Source: an uncultured archaeon
GTDB lineage: Archaea > Thermoproteota > Nitrososphaeria > Nitrososphaerales > CALBXV01
Length of the DNA: 13,285 bases
Reading direction: 5' to 3'
NCBI GenBank assembly: GCA_937890045.1
Contig: CALBXV010000375.1
Location: 1-13,285 of the forward strand
Below are positions 1 to 6,639 of the stretch, piece by piece. Under the pieces are notes generated by a model. It did no database searches. It was not told the DNA's origin and saw only the letters and a list, made by a program, of their open reading frames with translations. Positions within the stretch are counted from its first letter, which is position 1. Each line of letters starts with the position of its first letter. The position numbers and the translations under genes were made by a program.

Positions 1-32
1 ATAGAGCGCACTCGTGTTCTCAGATCAGACAT
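1..32 (-). CDS. Start of a phage gene, truncated by the window edge
   Basis: Only the first ten codons are visible (MSDLRTRVRS, then the window ends). The ATG at 32 is preceded on the minus strand by GAGG four bases upstream, a usable ribosome binding site. It follows the 137-residue virion protein after an 84-base gap that contains a small GC-rich hairpin. By position it should be the next head or connector gene of the structural module, since head-completion or neck genes usually follow the capsid and decoration genes. Ten residues say nothing about function. Confidence 0.6.
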   Translation of the reverse strand, partial: MSDLRTRVRS

Positions 33-43
33 GAACCCTCACT

Positions 44-58
44 TGGGGATATGCCCCA
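44..58 (-). repeat. Perfect 5-bp inverted repeat in an intercistronic gap
   Basis: TGGGG and CCCCA flank a five-base loop (ATATG on the plus strand), giving a short GC-rich hairpin in an otherwise AT-leaning region. It lies between the stop of the 137-residue virion gene and the ribosome binding site of the next gene. On the leftward transcript it has no following U tract, so it is not an intrinsic terminator. It could be an RNA stability or processing element, or chance. Confidence 0.35.
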
Positions 59-116
59 CCAGCTAAAGGAGGAAACGCCAGCAGGGCAAAATTTCCCAGT
101 ATTGATTTGCTTAGTA

Positions 117-530
117 CTAACTCGTGCTGACAGCAGTTTGTATGCTAGACTGCCCTCGAACATACCAACTTGTTCCGTCACATGAGAAATCCAACCAATC
201 GCCCTTTAATGCAGATGTTCCTATAATAACACTAGAAACGCCTGCACAAGCAACACGGTTATCTTCATTTGTGTCAGACTGCTGTTCGAGATTACCATAA
301 ACAATCGCAGACCCAGCCGCAATCGTAATAGCACCAGTTGGGGTATTTTCCTGCACAATAAAACTAAAATGTGCACTTGCCGCTACGGCTGGAAGGGTTA
401 TAGAATATGCCCCTCCAGCAGAGTCAAGATAGAATACTTTCCCACTATCTGCTTTGACTAATGTCTTAGCCGCTGTGATAGTCTCTGATACGCCACCAGC
501 AAAGGAGCCAGCTGAACCTAATTTAGCCAT
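117..530 (-). CDS. Small virion surface protein, probable head decoration or fibre subunit
   Basis: A 137-residue protein, low in Lys and Cys and rich in Ala, Gly, Ser, Thr and Val, without membrane segments. It has the look of a beta-structured virion protein: an N-terminal stretch containing ADSGKVFYLDSAGG, then SITLPAV, then alternating hydrophobic strands, ending in a WLDFSCDGTSWYVRG segment. Pairs of this kind (GKxFxLDxxxG ... ITLPxxA ... WyvxG) recur in small phage structural proteins encoded just after the capsid gene; that is recollection of a pattern, not a search. The ATG at 530 has an excellent ribosome binding site (AAGGAGG, six bases upstream), consistent with high-level synthesis. 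It begins 11 bases after the stop of the 259-residue gene. Decoration, head fibre or tail-associated role cannot be told apart. Confidence 0.6.
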   Translation of the reverse strand: MAKLGSAGSFAGGVSETITAAKTLVKADSGKVFYLDSAGGAYSITLPAVAASAHFSFIVQENTPTGAITIAAGSAIVYGNLEQQSDTNEDNRVACAGVSSVIIGTSALKGDWLDFSCDGTSWYVRGQSSIQTAVSTS

Positions 531-541
531 GAGCTACCTCC

Positions 542-1321
542 TTATTGTCTGCCGACTTCGAGTTCCCGCAAGATGATATTACCAGCAACATCACTATGAT
601 TGATATACTGAAAGAATGGAGTTACCACTTCACCAGCATCAAATGAAAAAGCAGCTGTAGTAGATGGCGCCTGATTATCAATCTTATATGTTACGGCACC
701 AGCGGAGGATACATACACTCCCCATTTCGCTACCACACCATCAGCCAATGTATCACCAGTGTCGGTTTCTACATTCGCTGCACCATTGAGAATTGTCTGA
801 ATTTGTACCGCCGCAGGATCCGCAGAAGTGATAATTCCCAGGGCAGCCATTTCATCATAGCCATCAATTACCTGAAAAGCCTCTACCTTGCGAAATCCAA
901 ACTGCAAATCATCAGTTCCACTAACATCTGCAATAGTAAGCTCTAGGGTAGCGAAAAACGCATCTGATCCTACAGTAAACCTATTAATAAATGGTCCTGC
1001 AGTAATACCCTTGTCAAGATTACTACTCATGACAAGATTCACACCTTCATCATCAGTCTGATCAAGCGCAAAATTCACTCCAGTTGTAGATGCAAGTGGA
1101 GCTAAAAGCGTTTGAGTTCCAGTATACTGCATATTAAGATGCAGTCCATCGGAAAACTGAACGATCATAATGTTATCATTAACACCATCAGGATCGCCAC
1201 CGTCAAGAGCATCAACGCAAACTGGTTCATTGCCAAAGCGATATATGCTTCCGTCTTTGACAAGATCATCAACCTTCTTGTCTAACTTGTTTTGTCCATA
1301 CATAGGATTATTAGGCATCAT
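542..1321 (-). CDS. Virion structural protein, probable beta-sandwich, next to major capsid gene
   Basis: A 259-residue acidic protein with no signal peptide or membrane segment. The first 40 residues contain the linker-like GDPDGVNDN segment. The rest is strand-rich, with a C-terminal part reading VAKWGVYVSSAGAVTYKI and later FSFDAGEVVTPFFQYINH, then a closing strand ILRELEVGRQ. The phrase 'tykiDn.aP...aFsFdaGe...PFfqyi' is a pattern I associate with capsid-adjacent proteins of environmental tailed phages that may have a lectin-like (concanavalin-type) fold; this is inference. The start is the first of two tandem ATGs (1321, MMPNN), six bases after AGGAGG. It begins ten bases downstream of the capsid gene, so it is probably made in the same late transcript. 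Candidate roles are capsid decoration or a receptor/carbohydrate-binding surface protein. Confidence 0.6.
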   Translation of the reverse strand: MMPNNPMYGQNKLDKKVDDLVKDGSIYRFGNEPVCVDALDGGDPDGVNDNIMIVQFSDGLHLNMQYTGTQTLLAPLASTTGVNFALDQTDDEGVNLVMSSNLDKGITAGPFINRFTVGSDAFFATLELTIADVSGTDDLQFGFRKVEAFQVIDGYDEMAALGIITSADPAAVQIQTILNGAANVETDTGDTLADGVVAKWGVYVSSAGAVTYKIDNQAPSTTAAFSFDAGEVVTPFFQYINHSDVAGNIILRELEVGRQ

Positions 1322-1331
1322 TCATTCCCTC

Positions 1332-2867
1332 CTATGCTCTTTTCCAGACGGCGTGACATTCAGGCATCTGAAACTCAGCGCCACCTTCGGTTTGAATTAA
1401 ATCAACTCGTCTATCTACACCACTATTTTCAAGCGTCTGAACGCCTACATAAATCGCAGTGTCTCTGTTAATCCCATTACCAACAAGCGGACGCCACTTC
1501 ATATACTTCATGTTAATAGCTGCAATAGCGACCTGAGTTCCATCAAGGTGAACATCACGAACTACATTCATGCTGCCATAAGGAGTAGAAATAACATTCG
1601 CTCCGACACCATAGTAGCTCTTTTTGCCCATTGAGGAAAGGTCACCTCTAAAGTTAGCAGAAATTTCAAGATTGTTCCTGAAATACCCACTTAGCTTATG
1701 CAACCAGTTATATGTCAATGTATCACAGAAGAAAAATGTCGCCATTCCATTGTTGTAACGAGGGTCAAGATAGTTGGACAAATCATCAAGGAAGTCATCC
1801 TGTGTATAAGAAGACTGCGTAAGAGTAAAGATATTACCCTTATTTAGACAGTAGTCCAATGCACCCTGTGTGTAATATGTGGTACCATCTGCATACTGCG
1901 CATGAAACCACAACGAGTTTTCAATGTCCCATTTGTGTTCAATGAGTTTCTCTTTCCAGACTCTTCCCCATTCGGAAGGTTCATACTTCAGCACGGTTGC
2001 CCTACTGCTGTTATCCATAGCCAGAGACGTTTTCCAAATCTCTGTTCTGCCATGTCCAGTGCTAAAAGGCTGGTCTTTCCATGTCTCGGGATAACCACTA
2101 CCATGTGCAAAAGCACTGCCAACAACATAACAACGGGCTCTTTCCAGCTGATCATAGATTCTTAAATCCTCAGTAGTTGTATACTGAGAAATATCCTGAT
2201 CTGAGCTACCTGTCAATCCCCATCCAGCCAACTCATTATTAGTGCTGGTATCAAGGGACTTAACAACCGTAACTTTCAAAAGAACTGATTCCGAAGGAGA
2301 AGCTGGGGACGAAACCTCATCAACTCTCACAACAATACTATCATCAACTGCCAACGAATTAGCAGCAGTTGAAGCAGCAGCATTATTATTAAACGGAATC
2401 CTAACTGTCTGGCCTTCCATGAAGAAAGCTGGTTCAGTTCCTGAAGCGCCTACATCGAAAGCACCACTTGTCTGCCCAAATACATTGGTGATATTACCAG
2501 CCGACTTATAGTCAGTTTCCATTTGGAAATAGTAAACATCACCTTGAGCAATATCAGCCGCTGTGACAGTAGCGTTAGCAGTGCCAACAGAGGAAGTAGA
2601 GCCATGGTCTGTAACATAAGCATAGCGCTTGTGCCAAGACGGGCGTCTTTCAGTAAACTTAAACTCTACCTCGTCTACAGGTTTACGTGACATCTTAGAT
2701 GCCAGCCTGAAGAACGGATCTTGAGAAATAACAAACTCAGAAACACGAGGACCAAAATTGTAACGTCTTCGGAGATCACCAGTACTTAACTGAGTCTCAG
2801 CTGAACCCTGTCCATACTGAGTTTCTGTTAAACCTGTTACATCGCCAATTCCAAATAAATCAGCCAT
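1332..2867 (-). CDS. Major capsid protein (probable HK97 fold, SU10-like)
   Basis: A 511-residue protein located directly after portal and scaffold genes, the normal site of the major capsid protein. Near the N-terminus lies RRRYNFGPRVSEFV followed by QDPFFRLASKM, the type of N-terminal arm segment seen in capsid proteins of the SU10/DUF5309-like group. The C-terminal third has a Tyr-Gly-containing segment (ISTPYGSMNVVRD), a conserved-looking INMKYMKWRPLVG strand region and a terminal EGGAEFQMPECHAVW, consistent with the P- and A-domain strands of an HK97-type subunit. A region around residues 150-215 could be an inserted surface domain. No delta-type cleavage site is obvious; scaffolding is supplied by the separate upstream gene. 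The ATG at 2867 has only a weak ribosome binding site (AAGG), surprising for such an abundant protein. Assignment rests on context and pattern; the fold itself is inferred. Confidence 0.85.
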   Translation of the reverse strand: MADLFGIGDVTGLTETQYGQGSAETQLSTGDLRRRYNFGPRVSEFVISQDPFFRLASKMSRKPVDEVEFKFTERRPSWHKRYAYVTDHGSTSSVGTANATVTAADIAQGDVYYFQMETDYKSAGNITNVFGQTSGAFDVGASGTEPAFFMEGQTVRIPFNNNAAASTAANSLAVDDSIVVRVDEVSSPASPSESVLLKVTVVKSLDTSTNNELAGWGLTGSSDQDISQYTTTEDLRIYDQLERARCYVVGSAFAHGSGYPETWKDQPFSTGHGRTEIWKTSLAMDNSSRATVLKYEPSEWGRVWKEKLIEHKWDIENSLWFHAQYADGTTYYTQGALDYCLNKGNIFTLTQSSYTQDDFLDDLSNYLDPRYNNGMATFFFCDTLTYNWLHKLSGYFRNNLEISANFRGDLSSMGKKSYYGVGANVISTPYGSMNVVRDVHLDGTQVAIAAINMKYMKWRPLVGNGINRDTAIYVGVQTLENSGVDRRVDLIQTEGGAEFQMPECHAVWKRA

Positions 2868-2913
2868 CGGTTTGCCTTATATTTAATCGTTTCAGCTTAA
2901 ACTGCAATGAATG

Positions 2914-3798
2914 CTAACCGCTCATCATCTGGTCAAGCTCACCATCTATACCATGAAGGAAATCAACTACCTGATCGTCAACAGACTTTTTCTGTTCGCC
3001 AGATTGCACTGACGACTGAGCCGCTACACTTGCAGGTAATTTTCTTGCAGATCTCATTTGATTTGCCATGCTCTCACGAGTCTGGTCAGCAATAGTCTGA
3101 TCTCTATGATCTCTATTGTAGAGATAATAGATAGTTTCGAGGCCCATGGGAGTGGACTTACTCCATGCTACCATATCCTCATAATCAGTATCGCTCATAT
3201 CACTATGAGCACTTCTAAATTCCCGCTCCTCAGACTTCATTTCAAGTTCTCTATCTTTGGCAGACTGCTCATCTCTGAAATTGTTAAGTTTCATCTGAGA
3301 CCTACTGTCAACCATATGATTGAGAACCCTTGCCGATTCTGATTCGGGACTTGCTATCGCTTCATCCATATCAAAAACGAAATCTTCACTTAATTTCAAG
3401 TTTTCCCTCGGATTAGATGGGTTTTCATAATAGCTAAGCATATGACTGCGTAGCCCTGCATTATCTTTTAGAGCTGCGAGTACAGGGGTAAAAGGAGCTA
3501 TTTCATCAAGTTGCGATTTTAACCGCATCGCCTCTCGACTGGAATCCTTATACCTCTTCTCGTAGTCATGACTCACCTCTACTTTTTCAGGTTCTGTTGC
3601 CAGAGTTACCCGACCCTTCTGCGGTGATACAGCAGGACTTTCAACACTTGGTTCATGTTCCTTCAAATTGGGCTCAAGATTTTGATCAAGTTCCCTAAAA
3701 AAATCATCGGACATCTCGGATATACCATTAATGTCCACTACTTGCTCTGAACCAGGAGTGATTTCCTCTATAACATTAATATCAGTTACCTGTTCCAT
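2914..3798 (-). CDS. Capsid scaffolding (assembly) protein
   Basis: A 294-residue, highly charged, largely helical protein between portal and major capsid genes, the usual place for a phage scaffold. Residues 1-65 are very acidic and probably disordered. A heptad-like helix follows (YEKRYKDSSREAMRLKSQLDE, about 75-95), then a charged helical middle (SAKDRELEMKSEEREFRSA), and a C-terminal tail with ARKLPASVAAQ and a final acidic helix VVDFLHGIDGELDQM. Scaffolds line the inside of the prohead shell and leave or are degraded before packaging. The start chosen is the ATG at 3798, five bases after GGAGG. An in-frame GTG twelve bases upstream would place that Shine-Dalgarno inside the gene, so it was not used. 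A promoter-like sequence lies just upstream (3811-3847). No protease domain is seen. Confidence 0.75.
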   Translation of the reverse strand: MEQVTDINVIEEITPGSEQVVDINGISEMSDDFFRELDQNLEPNLKEHEPSVESPAVSPQKGRVTLATEPEKVEVSHDYEKRYKDSSREAMRLKSQLDEIAPFTPVLAALKDNAGLRSHMLSYYENPSNPRENLKLSEDFVFDMDEAIASPESESARVLNHMVDSRSQMKLNNFRDEQSAKDRELEMKSEEREFRSAHSDMSDTDYEDMVAWSKSTPMGLETIYYLYNRDHRDQTIADQTRESMANQMRSARKLPASVAAQSSVQSGEQKKSVDDQVVDFLHGIDGELDQMMSG

Positions 3799-3810
3799 AA
3801 TCTCCTCCAC

Positions 3811-3847
3811 AACTTAAGCTCTCCAGGTAATACCTGTCAAGTCTTTT
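3811..3847 (-). promoter_or_regulatory. Candidate promoter upstream of scaffold and capsid genes
   Basis: On the minus strand this stretch reads AAAAGACTTGACAGG, giving a perfect TTGACA -35 hexamer, then a 17-base spacer and TTAAGT, a poor -10 hexamer (3 of 6). It overlaps the last codons of the portal gene and ends about 13 bases before the scaffold ATG. A perfect inverted repeat (CAGGT-AAT-ACCTG, 3824-3836) lies within the spacer. The same architecture (AAAAGACTTGAC, GG, AT, then CTTAA-S-TT at identical spacing) occurs at 12741-12777 on the plus strand, upstream of the divergent gene. That makes it a candidate phage promoter or operator. Chance similarity is possible. Confidence 0.3.
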
Positions 3848-6056
3848 CTTTGCTCTTCTTTCTTTCTTGCTGTTCTTTTCTATACAGCTTTTGTTGTGCT
3901 TCCGTTTCAAGCACATCCTTTCTAATTTCTAATCCAGCTGTTCTTGATTGATCTTTTATATCAGCCTGTACAAGCTGTCGGGATAATGTTTCTATTACAC
4001 CATCTCTATCCTTGACCATTGCTTCTAATCTAGCAGATTGTTCTTTCAATTCTGAATACACACTCTTCCTTTTAAGCAATTCTTCCTTGTTTCTTATATC
4101 TGTCTCTGCTATCATCGCTACATCATCAATTAGTCCTGACTGATAGTACCTAAAATATTCATCTCTTAATGCATGTCTATTAACTGGTAATGTAGATCCT
4201 GCAATATAACGCACATCAAATCTTGCTGAAGCATAATCAAACATCTTATTTATTTCTTTACCTAAATCATTATAGATAGGTACATTAAGTGCAAGCTGTC
4301 GCTCATCTAATCCATCTCCATCTCCAGCACCTGGCTGTACAATTCTAAAAACCTTCTTAGCAGTATATGTAGCCCGTGCTGTCTCAAGGAACACATTTCC
4401 AAGATGCTCAAGTGCAGGCTCTACCATAGACTTCATCCACTCTTTAATTCTTCTTGTAGAATATTCATCAATGGCAAGTAATCCCCTATATGGCTCACTT
4501 GAACCAGTGCCCTGTCCCTGCATTCTCGCCTGAATACCTGAAATATCCTCCATATCTGCTTTACCCATTTGTACCATATCGGCGAACGCCGAGCTTAATG
4601 GCAATGGAAACACAGGCTGAGGCCTCTCATATCCCATTCTATACTTTAACTTGGCATCTGGCATTGTAGAGTTAGATTCCCACTCAGCCTCATTAATTGA
4701 CCCTTCCTGCATAATCCATCTCACATTAGAAGCAAGATTAGCATTGTGTACCATAATCTGATGAGACTTATTAATTTCCTGCTGTTTGCCCACCATTGGT
4801 ATTACAGCACTCATAGAATATGGAGTACCAGTATGTATGTAAGGTATTGGTACAATGGGATAGTTGGAATTATCAAGAAAAATAGCATATAACATTTGAT
4901 CGCCAACAACCATCGTTACCTTAATTCTCTGTTCAAAATACTCTACTATATCAACAATACTCTCTACAAATTTCTTATCACTGGAAAGCACATCTTCATA
5001 TTCTTTTCTTGTAGCGACAACATTCTCAACCTTAGAAAATTTCTTTTCTAATGACTCATAAATTTGTGCCTGTTTCTGCTCTATGGCCTGTTCTGCCTGT
5101 TGAACAAGTTTTTCAGACTCAAGCTCGGCTCTCTCTGGAATAATTTCTTCTCTCTGTAACTGTTCCTGAATCGCAAGAAGTTTTTCCTCAGTAGAAACAC
5201 CAACCTCTCTCCTGAAGGCCACTATAGCCTTTTCCACCTGCGCCTGTATCTGACGCATTTCTTCTATTGTTGGTGGCATTATTCTGAATATATTAAAGAA
5301 AGGAATAGATTCCCTAGTATACATTTCATAGACATCTAAAATATCATCTTCTTCAGCAGTCTTAGGATTTAACGCTTGAAATCCAACATCTTCATATTGA
5401 ATACTATCAGACTCACCAACGTCTCTTGCAGAATGAGACCTGACACCAGCTAAGTCGCTATTAGCCTTAGATATCTTAGCCTTATATGCAGGATAGAGCA
5501 ATTTAAGGTGTTCTCTTGGCATGTCTTTTTTAACAATAATATAAGCAGCGTCCCTAAAGAGGAAATCTCTACTCATAGGGTCTACATATACATCCCATGG
5601 CTCAATAGATCGGAACATAACCTCTCCCATGCCCCTATCAGCATCGGAATCAATATAGCAATGAAAATATCCAACGCTCTTAGTAAGAGAATCCTGTATT
5701 ACCTGACTAAATAATGATTTACCACCAGAAAGATGCCAGCAATATGCAGCAAGGTCAGAATGCACAGCCGCAGTATCTATATCAGACCCTTCAGCACCAA
5801 CACCCTGCCACCTGGGATCATTGGCGGTGGCGAAATACTTCATAATTTCTATCTTAGAAGTAGTGAGATTAATAATAAAGGTCGGCATGCCAGCTTCTTC
5901 AATCTGCTTCCTCTCACCAGCAGTTAACTGATCATTGAGAAAGAAATCATGCCCCTTTTGATTGGCTGACCTCCATTTGGTTCTTGTACCGTTATCAGAC
6001 CGTTTCCATAGGTCTCTTACAAGTTTTGCCTGACTTTTATTTGTTACTCTTGGCAT
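3837..6056 (-). CDS. Portal protein
   Basis: A 739-residue protein encoded between the terminase and scaffold genes, with the length of P22-like portals. Recognisable parts: an N-terminal helical region (MPRVTNKSQAKLVRDLWKRS), RWQGVGAEGSDIDTA at about 82-96 as in other phage portals of this class, SVGYFHCYIDSD near 127-138, and the SIEPWDVYVDP segment (150-160) typical of the wing region. The segment PIPYIHTGTPYSMSAVIPMVGKQQ (403-426) followed by a long helix matches the conserved portal core. The C-terminus (about 650-739) is a basic, coiled-coil-rich tail, like the portal barrel. A second strongly helical, charged stretch of about 100 residues (263-365) interrupts the wing. As a dodecamer the portal is the channel for DNA entry and exit at one capsid vertex. 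Its ATG immediately follows the TAG of the M15 peptidase gene, with no clear ribosome binding site, which suggests coupled translation. Confidence 0.88.
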   Translation of the reverse strand: MPRVTNKSQAKLVRDLWKRSDNGTRTKWRSANQKGHDFFLNDQLTAGERKQIEEAGMPTFIINLTTSKIEIMKYFATANDPRWQGVGAEGSDIDTAAVHSDLAAYCWHLSGGKSLFSQVIQDSLTKSVGYFHCYIDSDADRGMGEVMFRSIEPWDVYVDPMSRDFLFRDAAYIIVKKDMPREHLKLLYPAYKAKISKANSDLAGVRSHSARDVGESDSIQYEDVGFQALNPKTAEEDDILDVYEMYTRESIPFFNIFRIMPPTIEEMRQIQAQVEKAIVAFRREVGVSTEEKLLAIQEQLQREEIIPERAELESEKLVQQAEQAIEQKQAQIYESLEKKFSKVENVVATRKEYEDVLSSDKKFVESIVDIVEYFEQRIKVTMVVGDQMLYAIFLDNSNYPIVPIPYIHTGTPYSMSAVIPMVGKQQEINKSHQIMVHNANLASNVRWIMQEGSINEAEWESNSTMPDAKLKYRMGYERPQPVFPLPLSSAFADMVQMGKADMEDISGIQARMQGQGTGSSEPYRGLLAIDEYSTRRIKEWMKSMVEPALEHLGNVFLETARATYTAKKVFRIVQPGAGDGDGLDERQLALNVPIYNDLGKEINKMFDYASARFDVRYIAGSTLPVNRHALRDEYFRYYQSGLIDDVAMIAETDIRNKEELLKRKSVYSELKEQSARLEAMVKDRDGVIETLSRQLVQADIKDQSRTAGLEIRKDVLETEAQQKLYRKEQQERKKSKEKT

Positions 6057-6461
6057 CTATTTACTCACACCAGGCCATGTTACCTTATATCCCCTTTTCA
6101 TATCATCCAAATGGATATGCTGAGTACATAGTTCTATTCCCTGAAATTTCATAAGCACAGCAGCGTCAAATATCTTTCTGGCTATTACTCTATCTCCTGC
6201 AGTAGCAATGTCACATGCTATTCCCATGGGATGAGGACTATTTGAAGCCCCACCAATCTTCTTATTATATTGATTGCATCTAAAGAATGAAGTAAAATGA
6301 AATGGAACACTAGCCATCAGTCTTGCATCTTCAACCCTATCAAGAAAATCATTGTTAATGATAGGAGCACATTTACCACAAGGACATATCACCTCTTTAA
6401 GCGAGATATGTTCTCTCAATTTATCCAAAGAGGTAGTCTCCAATTTTGATTTTACTGGCAT
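6057..6461 (-). CDS. M15-family zinc D,D-carboxypeptidase/endopeptidase, probable endolysin
   Basis: With the start at 6461 this is a 134-residue single-domain peptidase. It has the M15 zinc motif SPHPMGIACDI (His77 and Asp84 as ligands) and the second motif HIHLDD (His115/His117 region, the second being the likely third ligand). The segment RCNQYNKKIGGASNS before the first motif is typical of the family. A Cys-rich N-terminal patch, CPCGKC (26-31), is common in phage M15 enzymes. Such enzymes cut peptidoglycan peptide bonds near D-Ala and act as endolysins, or as virion enzymes. An upstream in-frame ATG at 6518 would add 19 residues with a short hydrophobic run (FLRTILLLLVNFI), possibly an export signal, but would overlap the preceding gene by 98 rather than 41 bases. 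Neither start has a good ribosome binding site. Its place between terminase and portal is unusual for a lysin and leaves a role in virion maturation or entry possible. Confidence 0.8.
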   Translation of the reverse strand: MPVKSKLETTSLDKLREHISLKEVICPCGKCAPIINNDFLDRVEDARLMASVPFHFTSFFRCNQYNKKIGGASNSPHPMGIACDIATAGDRVIARKIFDAAVLMKFQGIELCTQHIHLDDMKRGYKVTWPGVSK

Positions 6462-6639
6462 AGAGCGTATAAAGTTTACCAGTAACAATAGGATGGTTCT
6501 TAAAAAACCTCGGAGCATCTGTAAATGACTGCCAAGCAGACCTCGATTTAGTATTACCTAAAAAAGGAGTAACACCCAGACTTGATCTGGAATCTAAACT
6601 TAAATTTTTGCTTCTAAATGTGCCTATTGAATCACTCAT
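6421..6639 (-). CDS. Small basic protein of unknown function, coupled to large terminase
   Basis: I do not recognise this 72-residue protein. It begins MSDSIGTFRSKNLSLDSRSS and has a basic, Ser-rich N-terminal half and a hydrophobic C-terminus (KLYTLYASKIKIGDYLFG). The start is supported by a four-base ATGA overlap with the terminase stop, an arrangement used repeatedly in this operon. A more upstream in-frame ATG at 6651 would overlap the terminase by 16 bases and is less likely. The 3' end overlaps the M15 peptidase gene. The polypeptide is of low complexity, so it may be a real small structural or packaging accessory protein, or a frame that stays open by chance next to the peptidase. Confidence 0.5.
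   Translation of the reverse strand: MSDSIGTFRSKNLSLDSRSSLGVTPFLGNTKSRSAWQSFTDAPRFFKNHPIVTGKLYTLYASKIKIGDYLFG

Noticed and set aside
25..115. Minus-strand hydrophobic frame (contains LLAFPPLAGGAYPQ) in the gap before the left-edge gene, reminiscent of a small lipoprotein or Rz1-like peptide
   Set aside because: It has no ATG, GTG or TTG start and no ribosome binding site, and its end overlaps the better-supported ATG at 32.
2868..2960. Sigma-70-like promoter directly before the major capsid gene (TTGACC or TTGCAG as -35)
   Set aside because: Neither has a -10 hexamer with more than about three matches at acceptable spacing.
3799..3810. GTG at 3810 as start of the scaffold gene
   Set aside because: The GGAGG ribosome binding site would fall inside the coding sequence; the ATG at 3798 is correctly spaced from it.
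3824..3836. CAGGT-AAT-ACCTG inverted repeat after the portal stop as a transcription terminator
   Set aside because: There is no T tract after it on the minus strand, the stem is only five pairs, and it lies within the promoter-like element.
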